A stretch of 64,000 nt of DNA from Rhizobiaceae bacterium (GCA_019635695.1 JAHBYZ010000015.1:1-64000); one strand, 5' to 3'. Positions 8,743 to 17,591 are shown, numbered from the stretch's first letter. Translations and numbers: made by a program. The notes: generated from the letters alone by a model not told the origin.

Positions 8743-9942
8743 GTGACCACCTCACCCTCTCCGGCGCAATCCAAGGGCGGCGACTACGCGATCCGCGTGG
8801 TCCAGTCGATGGCGGATTTTTCGAACGCCGAATGGTCGACGCTGGCGGGCGCTTCGCGCGACGGGGCGGCCTACAACCCTTTCATTTCCCACGCCTTTCT
8901 TTCGGCACTGGAGGACAGCGGCTGCGCGGTGCGCAAGACCGGCTGGCTCGGCCAGCACCTGCGGCTGGAGGCGCCGGACGGCGCGCTGATCGGCGCCCTG
9001 CCCTGCTATCTCAAGTCCCACAGCCAGGGCGAATATGTCTTCGATCACGGCTGGGCCGACGCCTTCGAGCGCGCCGGCGGCCGCTACTATCCCAAGCTGC
9101 AGGCGACCGTGCCGTTCACACCTGCGACCGGCCCGCGCCTGCTGGTGCGCGACGGCTACGAACCGGCGGGTGTGCGCGCGGCGCTGTCCGCCGGCCTGAA
9201 GGCCGTCACCGAGAAGCTGGGGGCCTCCTCCGCCCACGTCACCTTCGCGACGCAGGCCGATGCCGATGCGCTCTCGGATGCGGGCTTCCTGCGCCGCACC
9301 GACCAGCAGTTTCATTTCTTCAACGACGGCTACGGCAGCTATGACGACTTCCTCGCCACGCTCGCCTCGCGCAAGCGCAAGGCGCTGAAGAAGGAGCGGC
9401 GCGAGGCGCTCGCCGGCGGCATCGAGATCGACCGTCTCACCGGCGCCGACATCACCGAGCGCCACTGGGACGATTTCTTTGCGTTCTACATGGACACCGG
9501 CGGCCGCAAATGGGGCCGGCCCTATCTCAACCGCGCATTCTACTCGCTGGTGGGCGAGCGCATGGCGCAGGACGTTCTTCTCGTGATGGCCCGCCGCGAC
9601 GGACGCTACATCGCCGGCGCCATCAACTTCATCGGCTCCGACACGCTCTATGGCCGCCACTGGGGCTGCATCGAGGACCATCCCTACCTGCATTTCGAGG
9701 TCTGCTACCATCAGGCAATCGACTTCGCGATCGAGCGCGGATTGAGAGTCGTCGAGGCCGGCGCGCAGGGCGAGCACAAACTGGCGCGCGGCTACATGCC
9801 GGTGACCACGCATTCGGCCCACTGGATCAGCCATCCCGGCCTGCGCAACGCGGTCGCCGACTACCTCCAGCGCGAACGCCGCGAAGTGGAGCATATCGGC
9901 GAGGTGCTGGCCGAGCACGGACCGTTCAGGAAGGGGCAGTAG
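8743..9942 (+). CDS. GNAT/FemAB-like acyltransferase (DUF482 type)
   Basis: The 399-residue protein belongs to the peptidoglycan biosynthesis/recognition family with a double GNAT fold. I recognise the family from WGRPYLNRAFYSLVGERM, GSDTLYGRHWGC and HFEVCYHQAIDFAIE. The substrate is not known for this subgroup. The start is uncertain: the GTG at 8743 has only a G-run directly before it, and it overlaps the stop of a four-codon ATG mini-frame at 8735-8746. A later ATG at MADFSNAEW is an alternative. It is likely co-transcribed with the RidA and phosphodiesterase genes. Confidence 0.85.
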   Translation: MTTSPSPAQSKGGDYAIRVVQSMADFSNAEWSTLAGASRDGAAYNPFISHAFLSALEDSGCAVRKTGWLGQHLRLEAPDGALIGALPCYLKSHSQGEYVFDHGWADAFERAGGRYYPKLQATVPFTPATGPRLLVRDGYEPAGVRAALSAGLKAVTEKLGASSAHVTFATQADADALSDAGFLRRTDQQFHFFNDGYGSYDDFLATLASRKRKALKKERREALAGGIEIDRLTGADITERHWDDFFAFYMDTGGRKWGRPYLNRAFYSLVGERMAQDVLLVMARRDGRYIAGAINFIGSDTLYGRHWGCIEDHPYLHFEVCYHQAIDFAIERGLRVVEAGAQGEHKLARGYMPVTTHSAHWISHPGLRNAVADYLQRERREVEHIGEVLAEHGPFRKGQ

Positions 9943-10011
9943 GCAATCGGCAGTCAGCAGTCGGTTTGGCCGCTTGCCTTCGCGAAACCGACTGCCTACT
10001 GCCTGATATCG
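9941..10011 (+). repeat. Inverted repeat built of 7-base units
   Basis: The arms 9949-9967 and 9985-10003 pair with two mismatches over 19 bases around a 17-base loop. Each arm is itself an imperfect tandem of heptamers of the form GGCAGTC/GGCAATC. The element fills the gap between the FemAB-like gene and the HIT gene. It could act as a terminator or be a dispersed palindromic repeat; no T-run follows. Confidence 0.55.
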
Positions 10012-10036
10012 ACGCGTCCTTCGCTGGAGACACTCG

Positions 10037-10462
10037 ATGCCCGCTGCCTACGACCCCTCCAACGTCTTCGGAAAGATCCTGCGCGGCGAACTGCCGGCGC
10101 ACAAACTCTATGAAGACGCCGACACCCTCGCCTTCATGGACATCATGCCGCGCGGCGACGGCCACTGCCTCGTGATCCCCAAGAAGCCGTCGCGCAACAT
10201 CCTCGACGTCGACGCCGAGAGCCTTGCCGCCGTGGCACGCACGACGCAGAAGCTGGCGAAGGCGGTGGTGAAGGCGTTCGGGGCCGACGGCGTCACCGTC
10301 CAGCAGTTCAACGAACCGGCGGGCGGGCAGGTCGTGTTCCACCTGCACGTCCACATCATCCCGCGCTTCGAGGGCGTCGCCATGAAGCCACACACCGGCC
10401 AGATGGAGGACCAGAAGGTGCTGGCCGCCAACGCCGAGAAGATCCGCGCCGCTCTCGCTTGA
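10037..10462 (+). CDS. HIT family nucleotide hydrolase
   Basis: Histidine-triad proteins of the HinT group hydrolyse adenosine phosphoramidates. The 141-residue sequence has the triad HLHVHIIPR near residues 97-105 and the N-terminal block NVFGKILRGELPAHKLYED typical of bacterial HinT. Start at MPAAYDPS (10037), preceded by CTGGAGA. It is monocistronic and converges with azlCD. Confidence 0.94.
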   Translation: MPAAYDPSNVFGKILRGELPAHKLYEDADTLAFMDIMPRGDGHCLVIPKKPSRNILDVDAESLAAVARTTQKLAKAVVKAFGADGVTVQQFNEPAGGQVVFHLHVHIIPRFEGVAMKPHTGQMEDQKVLAANAEKIRAALA

Positions 10463-10505
10463 ATCTGTTTCTCAAGCAGCGGAATCGAAATCGCCGCGGA
10501 ATGTC

Positions 10506-10871
10506 CTATGCAGCTGATTCGATAGGGAAAAGCAGCATCCAGCCGACGAGGATGACCTCGCAGGCGACGACGCCGACCAGCACGCGCTTGCCGGCCGCCA
10601 GATAGGCGACGAAGCCGCCGGCCGCGCTGCCGATGCGCACCGCCAGCGGCGTCGCGGCCAGCGCGCCGGCCGGCGAGACGATCAGCCCCGCAATGACCGC
10701 CGCAACCAGCGCGGTGGCGACGCAGCGCACAAACACCATTGCATCCGATTCTTCCGAGACCTTGCCCCCCAGCCACACGCCGAGGAAGCGCCACGAATCG
10801 GTCGTTACCGCTCCCGCGATCAGGATGAACAGGTAAGGCCACCACCAGGTGTCGAGCGCGTCGAAGCTCAT
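10506..10871 (-). CDS. azlD: AzlD family branched-chain amino acid exporter subunit
   Basis: Small partner of AzlC in the LIV-E exporter family. The start MSFDALDTWWWPY (10871) gives 121 residues with four hydrophobic helices. A longer frame to 10961 overlaps azlC and lacks conservation. The ATG overlaps the azlC stop (ATGA), which ties the two subunits together. Substrate is inferred from family; amino-acid export is likely. Confidence 0.88.
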   Translation of the reverse strand: MSFDALDTWWWPYLFILIAGAVTTDSWRFLGVWLGGKVSEESDAMVFVRCVATALVAAVIAGLIVSPAGALAATPLAVRIGSAAGGFVAYLAAGKRVLVGVVACEVILVGWMLLFPIESAA

Positions 10872-11608
10872 GCGCGCCTCCCGCGGGTCCGGTGCCACAG
10901 GAACGCTGCCGAGCCGCCGACGAGGCCCGAAAGCATCAGGCTGAACTGCGGCGACAGCCACGCGAAGAACGGCCCGAGCAGCAACCCCGCCGCCATCGCG
11001 ACATGGGTGGCGCGTTCACGCGCCGAGCCCCACAGCGAGGTGAGGAAATACATGGGCGTCAGCATGAAAAGCGCCGCCGAGACGGCGGCCGGCATGTGCG
11101 GCGCGATCTGGTAGACGACTGCCACCACCACGGCGTTGGCCACCGTCAGCGTGCCGCCGACGCCAAGGTACCAGGCGGTGCGCATGTCGCGCGGAACCTC
11201 GCGCACATGCGCCATGGCGATGACCCATGAGGTGACCGCGACGAAGTGGGAAAGGGCGTAGAGCACCCAGCGCCGGCCGCCGGCAGTCCGCAGTTCCGGC
11301 ACGAGTGCGACAACCATCGGCGTTAATCGGATAGACGACAGCGCCACGGCGAAACCCGCGCCGAACAGCCCGCTGCCGGCAAGGATGGCGCCGACCAGCA
11401 CGACCTTGGCCGGCAGCGCCCAGATCACCAGCGTCATAAACACCGCCTGCGCCTGCGTGATCCCCGCCTCCATGGCAAGCGCGGCGAAGCCCACGAAGCT
11501 GGTCGACAGGATCAGCGCCGGCACGGAGAACAGGTTCGTCGCCCCGCGCAGGAACCAGCGCAGGGCGGAGTCGGGCTGATTGGGGCTGGATGGTCTGGCC
11601 GTCGACAT
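10868..11608 (-). CDS. azlC: AzlC family ABC-independent amino acid exporter subunit
   Basis: The 246-residue membrane protein has the AzlC pattern: an N-terminal segment SVPALILSTSFVGFAALAMEAG, then IWALPAKVVLVGAI and SSIRLTPMVVALVPELR, and several further helices. With AzlD it forms a proton-driven exporter of branched-chain amino acids or analogues. It is the first gene of a two-gene operon ending with azlD. Start at MSTARPSSP (11608); no recognisable regulator is adjacent. Confidence 0.9.
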   Translation of the reverse strand: MSTARPSSPNQPDSALRWFLRGATNLFSVPALILSTSFVGFAALAMEAGITQAQAVFMTLVIWALPAKVVLVGAILAGSGLFGAGFAVALSSIRLTPMVVALVPELRTAGGRRWVLYALSHFVAVTSWVIAMAHVREVPRDMRTAWYLGVGGTLTVANAVVVAVVYQIAPHMPAAVSAALFMLTPMYFLTSLWGSARERATHVAMAAGLLLGPFFAWLSPQFSLMLSGLVGGSAAFLWHRTRGRRA

Positions 11609-11701
11609 CGACCGCCCCTAACACGGCAAGCGGCGCTCCGCGACCCGTGCGACGCCGGGCGACCATGCTCCCAGCGCAAACCTGCCAGCACAACCTGCAG
11701 C

Positions 11702-12322
11702 TCAGAACCGCCAGCGCAGGCCGAACACCTGCGCATTGTTGCCGCCGCGCATGTTGCCGAGCGTGTGCCAGCCGCCCGAGCGATGGTGCAGCCGATAGAC
11801 ATATTCGAGATCGGGACGGGCCGCCGAGCGCAACGCGACCTCGGGTCCGAGATAGTAGAGCAGTGTCGGGTCGCCCTTGCCGGCGGCATATTCCTGATTG
11901 CGGAAATTCTCCATCGCCGACGGACCCGTCACCACGCTGAAACCCGCCACGAGCTGCGCCGAGACGACCACCGGGCCGAGCTTGACGCCGCGATGGCCGA
12001 GACTGATGCCCATCCACATCTCGGCCGACGACAGCGGGCCGAAGCGGCCGGCGATTCCGATCTCGCTGCCAAGCCGGAAACCGCGCGGCGTCTCGTGCAG
12101 ATGACGCTGGTAGGCGACGCCGCCGACGGCGGTGCCCTCGATCCCGGCGGTGAACGGAACGATGGACTCGCCCATGTAGCCGGTCGTGAACAGTCCACCG
12201 AACACGAACACGGAGTTGGCCTTCGTACCGGGCACGCCGGTCGGCGCGGCGGACAGATCGTCTGCGACCGCGCTTGCGCAGGCAGGCAACAAGCCCAGGA
12301 CTGAGAGAATGAGCCGACGCAA
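11702..12322 (-). CDS. Outer-membrane beta-barrel, PagL/acyloxyacyl hydrolase-like
   Basis: A TTG start at 12322 has GGTGGAG 5-11 bases upstream. A signal peptide (MRRLILSVLGLLPACASA) precedes a chain of alternating hydrophobic strands ending in GLRWRF, the terminal aromatic typical of outer-membrane barrels. The C-terminal part LHHRSGG...GNMRGGNN resembles the PagL lipid A 3-O-deacylase active site, with His-x-Ser present. The third residue of the PagL triad, a Glu about 12 residues on, is not visible. Lipid A deacylation is therefore possible, not shown. It stands alone, between clpA and azlC. Confidence 0.7.
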   Translation of the reverse strand: MRRLILSVLGLLPACASAVADDLSAAPTGVPGTKANSVFVFGGLFTTGYMGESIVPFTAGIEGTAVGGVAYQRHLHETPRGFRLGSEIGIAGRFGPLSSAEMWMGISLGHRGVKLGPVVVSAQLVAGFSVVTGPSAMENFRNQEYAAGKGDPTLLYYLGPEVALRSAARPDLEYVYRLHHRSGGWHTLGNMRGGNNAQVFGLRWRF

Positions 12323-12430
12323 CGCACGTACTCCACCCGCCCGCGGACGTCCTTCGCCGTCAGGCCGGCGCAGACTGCCCTTCCCTGAGGGCTCGCGTCA
12401 ATCCGGCGGACAATGCTGCCCGCTCGACGC

Positions 12431-12468
12431 AAAAAGGGCGCGGCGCGGATTGCCCGCGCCGCGCCCTT
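12431..12468 (-). terminator. Rho-independent terminator of clpSA
   Basis: A 15-bp perfect GC stem (12434-12448 with 12454-12468) with a 5-base loop is followed on the minus strand by TTTTT (12435-12431). It lies 20 bp beyond the clpA stop. Confidence 0.85.
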
Positions 12469-12487
12469 CATCGTTTTGTCGGCCCGG

Positions 12488-14950
12488 TCAGCCCTTGCGG
12501 GGCAGCTGCGGCACCAGGCTGCGCTTGGCGTCGCCGGCAGGCTTGGCCGCCGCCTTCGCTTTCGCCGGAGCCTTCTTCGAGGTCGTCTTCTTGGGCTTGG
12601 CCCGCGCCTCGGCCTCCGGATCTTCTTTCTTCGGCTTCACCGGCACGTCGCCAGCTATGGCCTCCAGCTTCAGGCCGGTGTCGCCGCTTTCCTTCACCTC
12701 GGTGGTGACGCGAACAGTGCCGCCCTTCCTGAGCTTGCCGAACAGCACCTCGTCGGCCAGCGGCTTCTTGATGTGCTCCTGGATGACGCGGCCGAGCGGC
12801 CGCGCGCCCATGCGCTCGTCGTAGCCCTTGTCGGCCAGCCAGGCGATCGCCTCCGGCGCCAGGTCGAAGGTGACGCCGCGTTCGGACAACTGGGCCTCAA
12901 GCTGCATGACGAACTTCTGCACGACCTGATGCACGACCGGAACCGGCAGCGCGCCGAACGGGATGATCGCGTCCAAGCGGTTGCGGAACTCAGGCGTGAA
13001 CAGCCGGTTGATCGCCTCGACGTCGTCGCCCTCGCGCTTGGTCGAGCCGAAGCCGATCGCCGCGCGCTGCGCGTCCGACGCGCCCGCATTCGTGGTCATG
13101 ATGAGGATCACGTTGCGGAAGTCGATCTGCTTGCCGTTGTGGTCGGTCAGCTTGCCGTGGTCCATCACCTGCAACAGGATGTTGAACAGGTCCGGATGCG
13201 CCTTCTCGATCTCGTCGAGCAGCAGCACGCAATGCGGATGCTGGTCGACGCCGTCGGTGAGCAGACCGCCCTGGTCGAAGCCGACATAGCCGGGAGGCGC
13301 GCCGATCAGCCGGCTGACCGTATGGCGCTCCATGTATTCCGACATGTCGAAACGCAGCAGTTCCACGCCCAGCGATGCGGCGAGCTGCTTGGCGACCTCG
13401 GTCTTGCCGACGCCGGTCGGACCCGAGAACAGGTAGGAGCCGATCGGCTTCTCCGGCTCGCGCAGGCCGGCCCGCGCCAGCTTGATCGCCGAGGACAGCG
13501 CGGTGATGGCCGTGTCCTGACCGTAGACGACGCGCTTCAGCTCCGTCTCGAGGCTGCCGAGCACCTTCTCGTCGTCGGCCGAGACCGACTTCGGCGGGAT
13601 GCGCGCCATCGTGGCGATGGTCGCCTCGATCTCCTTCACGGAGATGGTCTTCTTGCGCTTGTTCTCCGGCAGCAGCATCTGCGAGGCGCCGGTCTCGTCA
13701 ATCACGTCGATCGCCTTGTCCGGCAGCTTGCGGTCGTTGATGTAGCGGGCCGACAGCTCCACCGCCGCCTTGATGGCGTCGTTGGTGTACTTCACCTTGT
13801 GGAAGTCCTCGAAGTACGGCTTCAGCCCCTTCATGATGGCGATGGCGTCGTCCACCGTCGGCTCGTTCACGTCGATCTTCTGGAAGCGGCGCACCAGCGC
13901 GCGGTCCTTCTCGAAGAACTGGCGGAACTCCTTGTAGGTGGTGGAGCCGATGCAGCGGATGGCGCCCGACGACAGCGCCGGCTTGAGCAGGTTCGACGCG
14001 TCCATCGCGCCGCCCGACGTGGCGCCGGCGCCGATCACCGTGTGGATCTCGTCGATGAACAGCACAGCGCCCGGATACTCTTCCAGCTCCTTGACGACCT
14101 GCTTCAGCCGCTCCTCGAAGTCGCCGCGATAGCGCGTGCCGGCCAAGAGCGTGCCCATGTCGAGCGCGAAGATGGTGGCGTCGAGCAGCACCTCGGGCAC
14201 ATCGCCCTCGACGATGCGCTTTGCCAGCCCTTCCGCGATGGCCGTCTTGCCGACGCCGGGATCGCCCACGTAGAGCGGGTTGTTCTTCGAGCGGCGGCAC
14301 AGCACCTGGATGGTGCGGTTGATCTCGTTCTCGCGGCCGATCAGCGGGTCGATCTTGCCGGCCCGCGCCTTCTTGTTGAGGTTGACGCAATAGGCCGTCA
14401 GCGCGTCCTGCTGCTTCTTCTTGCCGCCTTCCTCGCTCTGCTGCTCGCCGTTCGGCGCGTTCTGGCCTTCCTCGTCGGCGCCGCGCGGCGCCCGGTTTTC
14501 AGACGAGCCCGGCCGCTTGGCGATGCCGTGGCTGATGTAGTTGACCGCGTCGTAGCGGGTCATCTGCTGTTCCTGCAGGAAGTAGGCAGCGTGGCTCTCG
14601 CGCTCGGCGAAGATGGCGACGAGCACGTTGGCGCCCGAGACTTCCTCGCGGCCCGAGGACTGCACGTGGATCACCGCGCGCTGGATGACGCGCTGGAAGC
14701 CGGCGGTCGGCTTGGAATCCTCGTCGTAGCCGGTGACCAGGTTGTCCAGTTCGGCGTCGATGTAGTTGGTCAGCGTCTTGCGCAGATCGTCGAGGTCGAC
14801 GTTGCACGCCTTCATCACCGCCGACGCATCGCTGTCGTCGAGCAGCGCCAGCAGCAGATGCTCCAGCGTCGCATATTCATGATGGCGTTCGTTGGCGAAA
14901 GTCAGCGCCTGGTGCAGCGCCCTTTCCAGCCCTTGGGAGAAAGCCGGCAT
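12488..14950 (-). CDS. clpA: ATP-dependent Clp protease ATP-binding subunit ClpA
   Basis: AAA+ unfoldase that feeds ClpP. The 820 residues comprise an N-domain, first AAA+ module with Walker [10 protein letters not shown], and second module with GPTGVGKTE and Walker [13 protein letters not shown]. The middle coiled-coil of ClpB is missing, which supports ClpA. Beyond the usual end (after [12 protein letters not shown]) there is a tail of about 70 residues, rich in Lys/Ala/Pro (positions about 770-820), not part of the canonical fold. The start has CGAGG 6 bases upstream and lies 14 bp after clpS. A terminator follows. Confidence 0.97.
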   Translation of the reverse strand: MPAFSQGLERALHQALTFANERHHEYATLEHLLLALLDDSDASAVMKACNVDLDDLRKTLTNYIDAELDNLVTGYDEDSKPTAGFQRVIQRAVIHVQSSGREEVSGANVLVAIFAERESHAAYFLQEQQMTRYDAVNYISHGIAKRPGSSENRAPRGADEEGQNAPNGEQQSEEGGKKKQQDALTAYCVNLNKKARAGKIDPLIGRENEINRTIQVLCRRSKNNPLYVGDPGVGKTAIAEGLAKRIVEGDVPEVLLDATIFALDMGTLLAGTRYRGDFEERLKQVVKELEEYPGAVLFIDEIHTVIGAGATSGGAMDASNLLKPALSSGAIRCIGSTTYKEFRQFFEKDRALVRRFQKIDVNEPTVDDAIAIMKGLKPYFEDFHKVKYTNDAIKAAVELSARYINDRKLPDKAIDVIDETGASQMLLPENKRKKTISVKEIEATIATMARIPPKSVSADDEKVLGSLETELKRVVYGQDTAITALSSAIKLARAGLREPEKPIGSYLFSGPTGVGKTEVAKQLAASLGVELLRFDMSEYMERHTVSRLIGAPPGYVGFDQGGLLTDGVDQHPHCVLLLDEIEKAHPDLFNILLQVMDHGKLTDHNGKQIDFRNVILIMTTNAGASDAQRAAIGFGSTKREGDDVEAINRLFTPEFRNRLDAIIPFGALPVPVVHQVVQKFVMQLEAQLSERGVTFDLAPEAIAWLADKGYDERMGARPLGRVIQEHIKKPLADEVLFGKLRKGGTVRVTTEVKESGDTGLKLEAIAGDVPVKPKKEDPEAEARAKPKKTTSKKAPAKAKAAAKPAGDAKRSLVPQLPRKG

Positions 14951-14964
14951 TCAGTTACCTCGCT

Positions 14965-15300
14965 TCACTTCTTTTCCATCACGCATTGCAGCGGATGCTG
15001 ATTCTGGCGGGCGAAATCCATGACCTGCGAAACCTTGGTCTCGGCCACCTCGAACGTGTAGATGCCGCACTCGCCCACGCCGTGATTGTGAACGTGCAGC
15101 ATGATGCGCGTCGCCGCCTCGCGATCCTTTTGAAAGAACCGCTCCAGCACGTGCACGACGAATTCCATCGGGGTGTAGTCGTCGTTGAGCAGCAGCACGC
15201 GGTAGAGGCTGGGCTTCTTGGTCTTGGCCCGCGTGCGCGTGATGACGGCCGTTCCGCGGCCGCCGCCGCCCTGCCCGCCATCCTCGTCGCGCTCGCTCAT
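14965..15300 (-). CDS. clpS: ATP-dependent Clp protease adaptor ClpS
   Basis: Adaptor that delivers N-degron substrates to the ClpA N-domain. Start [10 protein letters not shown] (15300) gives 111 residues; a longer frame to 15411 would start inside the promoter region. Core motifs [11 protein letters not shown] and [14 protein letters not shown] are visible, including the Asn-Asp pair and His that bind the N-terminal residue of substrates. The clpS-clpA order and 14-bp spacing indicate one operon. Confidence 0.96.
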   Translation of the reverse strand: MSERDEDGGQGGGGRGTAVITRTRAKTKKPSLYRVLLLNDDYTPMEFVVHVLERFFQKDREAATRIMLHVHNHGVGECGIYTFEVAETKVSQVMDFARQNQHPLQCVMEKK

Positions 15301-15429
15301 CCTTGCCTTGCCTGTTGCCGGGTCATGCACGTTGCCAGCCGAGAGCCAACCCGGCCCTGTCACCGATCTTCCTTCGATGTCCCGCTGGTCGCACCCCGAG
15401 AGAGACGACATGTAGGGACGCGAAGCAGG

Positions 15430-15457
15430 ATTGTAAGCCCTTATCCTGCGCTGACAA
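15430..15457 (-). promoter_or_regulatory. Promoter of clpS-clpA
   Basis: On the minus strand TTGTCA (15457-15452) is followed after 16 bases by TACAAT (15435-15430), close to the sigma-70 consensus. It lies 130 bases upstream of the clpS start in the only sizeable gap before the operon. Confidence 0.6.
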
Positions 15458-15531
15458 TATGGCGCGAAGCTGGACGCCGGGGAAGCCGAGCGGCCGCTGG
15501 GGATTTGGGCATCCCGCCCGCCGAAACGGCA

Positions 15532-15564
15532 GAGCCCGCCCGTGCGATCGGCACGGACGGGCTC
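15532..15564 (-). terminator. Hairpin downstream of the phasin gene
   Basis: Arms 15532-15545 and 15551-15564 pair over 14 bases with one G-T pair around a 5-base loop. It is 37 bases past the phasin stop. The following T content is weak, so it is a probable terminator without a strong U-tract. Confidence 0.45.
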
Positions 15565-15600
15565 GATGGGGCATGGCTGCCGGCAGAACCGGCAGGCAAA

Positions 15601-15930
15601 TCACTTCGCCTTGGCGACGGCCTGCTCGAACGGCTTGTAGGCGTCCTTGGCGAGCTGGGTGAACAGTTCGCCCATCTTCGTCGACTGGGCGACGAAGCCC
15701 TCGTAGCTCTGCTTGAGGAAGTCGGTCTGGATCTCGATAGCCTTTTCGGCCGACTTGGCGGCGAACAGCTTCTCGAAGGCGGCAGCACCCGTCTCCATCG
15801 ACTTCTTGGAATACTCGCCGGCCTCGACCGCGATGGCCTGCACGCTCTTCTGCACGGTGGCGAAGCTCTTCATGCCGTTGTCCATCATTTCCTTGCCGAA
15901 TTTGGCGGTGTCTTCATAGTTCTGGAACAT
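15601..15930 (-). CDS. Phasin family protein
   Basis: Phasins coat polyhydroxyalkanoate granules. Start MFQNYEDTAKFGKEMMDNG (15930) gives 109 residues, almost entirely amphipathic helix with regular Ala and Lys/Glu, including SFATVQKSVQAIAVEAGEYSKK and AIEIQTDFLKQSYEGF, the phasin_2 signature region. A longer frame to 16035 reads through the promoter and is rejected. A sigma-70 promoter with TGC-type palindromes lies upstream (15994-16035), in line with PhaR control. Confidence 0.92.
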   Translation of the reverse strand: MFQNYEDTAKFGKEMMDNGMKSFATVQKSVQAIAVEAGEYSKKSMETGAAAFEKLFAAKSAEKAIEIQTDFLKQSYEGFVAQSTKMGELFTQLAKDAYKPFEQAVAKAK

Positions 15931-15993
15931 GGGGCGTTTCCTGACCGGTTGGTTTCTGCGGGGACATTCGCGGAGCGCCATGGCGCATCCATT

Positions 15994-16035
15994 GTGCGAT
16001 GCACCAGATTTAGTGTGCAGTGCACAAAATGTCAA
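15994..16035 (-). promoter_or_regulatory. Phasin promoter with two TGC/GCA palindromes (putative PhaR sites)
   Basis: On the minus strand TTGACA (16035-16030) and TAAATC (16012-16007) are separated by 17 bases. The spacer holds a perfect palindrome tgtgcagtgcaca (16014-16026). A second, gtgcgatgcac (15994-16004), lies just downstream of the -10 region. PhaR repressors of PHA metabolism are known to bind TGC-rich dyads; assigning PhaR here is inference. Confidence 0.6.
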
Positions 16036-16130
16036 GCGAACTGCCCCACGGTCAGCGCGACGGACCGCCGCACCGGGCCATCAATTGCCCGGAATTCGCC
16101 TCAAAACGGCCGGGAAAGGTGAAGGTTACG

Positions 16131-16153
16131 GTTACCATAAACGGAATGGTAAC
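16131..16153. promoter_or_regulatory. 8-bp inverted repeat upstream of dac gene
   Basis: GTTACCAT (16131-16138) and ATGGTAAC (16146-16153) form a perfect dyad with a 7-base spacer, about 70-90 bases upstream of the carboxypeptidase start. A direct GGTTAC copy precedes it at 16124. It resembles an operator; the regulator is unknown. Confidence 0.4.
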
Positions 16154-16224
16154 GCCGCTCGCCTAGGTTGTCCGCAATGGTGGCGGGCCGCGCTGCGTTC
16201 CGCAGAGACAGAGCAGGTGTTGCA

Positions 16225-17586
16225 GTGCGTCAAACGTTCATCCGGGCCGTTCGGCGGTCCCTCCTGCGTCCGCTCGTGAGCGCCGTCATCGCCGGCGCGG
16301 TCGTGCTGGGCGCCTCCGCCGGGGCTTCGGCCAATGCGAAATATGCGGCGATCGTCGTCGACGCCAACACGGGCAAGACGCTGTTCTCCAGCGCTGCCGA
16401 TTCGGCGCGCTATCCCGCCTCCCTGACCAAGATGATGACCATCTACATGCTGTTCGACGCGATGGCGGCGGGCAAGGTCAACAAGTCGACGCGCATTCCC
16501 ATTTCGGCCAAGGCCTCCGCTGAGCCGCCGACCAAGATGGGGCTGAAGCCGGGCGCCTCGATCAGCGTCGACGACGCGATCAAGGCGCTGGTCACCAAGT
16601 CGGCGAACGACGTAGCCACGGCAGTGGGAGAATTCCTCGGCGGGTCGGAGCAGCGCTTCGCCCAGATGATGACCAATCGCGCCCGCTCGCTCGGCATGAG
16701 GAACACCACGTTCCGCAATGCCCACGGTCTGCCCAATCCCGGCCAGAAGACGACGGCGCGCGACATGGCCACGCTCGGCCTCGCCCTGCGCGAGCATCAT
16801 CCGCGCTATTATGGCTATTTCGCCACCCGTTCCTTCACCTACGGCAAGCAGCGCATCGGCACCCACAACCGCGTGATGACGCGGGTGAAGGGCGTCGACG
16901 GCATCAAGACCGGCTACATCCGCGCCTCCGGCTTCAACGTCGTCACCTCCATGCAGGACGGCAAGCGCTCGATCGTCGCCGTCGTCATGGGGGGCAAGTC
17001 GGCCCGCTCGCGCGATGACCACATGGTCGCGCTTCTCAGCGAATATATGGGCAAGGGGTCCACTCGCGACCGCGGCCCGCAGGTCGCCCGCGGCGAGATC
17101 CAGCCGATGGCGCCGGTCGCGGCGAATGTCGCTTCGACCGCCGCAGCGGCAATCGCGCTGCCCAAGGTCGACGTTCCCATGCCCGACCGTCGCCCGACCG
17201 ATTCGATCGCCGTCGCCGCTCTGGCCGCGCCGGCTCCGGCCGCCTCGCCGTTCCCCGCGCCCGCGCCGCGTGCCGAACAGCAGGCAGCCCTGGAGGAAAC
17301 CGGCGAAGGCGACATCGACCTGACCCCGACCTCTTCCATCGCCGGCTGGGTGGTGCAGGTGGCGTCGGCAGGCAGCGAGGCCGAGGCGCGCAACGTGCTC
17401 GCCAAGGTCGGATCGCAGGCCGGTCCCGTTCTCGCCGGCGCGATGCCCTTCACAGAAACCTTCGACAAGGGCGGCACCCGCTTCTACCGCGCCCGCTTCG
17501 GCGGCTTCGCGTCGAAGACGGCGGCGCGCGACGCCTGCGCGGCGCTGAAGAAGAAGAGCGTCGACTGCTACGCAGTCCAGCAGTGA
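16225..17586 (+). CDS. D-alanyl-D-alanine carboxypeptidase with SPOR domain
   Basis: Periplasmic low-molecular-weight penicillin-binding protein that trims peptidoglycan stem peptides. The GTG at 16225 (AGCAGG site 7 bases upstream) starts directly at the signal peptide MRQTFIRAVRR...GASAGASA; upstream in-frame ATG 16177 or TTG 16168 would add a 16-19 residue leader. Serine-peptidase motifs are SLTK (SxxK), SAN (SxN) and KTG. After a Pro/Ala-rich linker, the last 75 residues form a SPOR domain (WVVQVASAGSEAEAR...FYRARFGGF), which binds denuded glycan at the septum. Product length 453. Confidence 0.93.
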   Translation: MRQTFIRAVRRSLLRPLVSAVIAGAVVLGASAGASANAKYAAIVVDANTGKTLFSSAADSARYPASLTKMMTIYMLFDAMAAGKVNKSTRIPISAKASAEPPTKMGLKPGASISVDDAIKALVTKSANDVATAVGEFLGGSEQRFAQMMTNRARSLGMRNTTFRNAHGLPNPGQKTTARDMATLGLALREHHPRYYGYFATRSFTYGKQRIGTHNRVMTRVKGVDGIKTGYIRASGFNVVTSMQDGKRSIVAVVMGGKSARSRDDHMVALLSEYMGKGSTRDRGPQVARGEIQPMAPVAANVASTAAAAIALPKVDVPMPDRRPTDSIAVAALAAPAPAASPFPAPAPRAEQQAALEETGEGDIDLTPTSSIAGWVVQVASAGSEAEARNVLAKVGSQAGPVLAGAMPFTETFDKGGTRFYRARFGGFASKTAARDACAALKKKSVDCYAVQQ

Positions 17587-17591
17587 AACAC

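Noticed and set aside
12413-15001. An 862-codon plus-strand open frame antisense to clpA
   Set aside because: Antisense shadow of ClpA; amino-acid composition (Arg/His/Leu-rich) is typical of such shadows.
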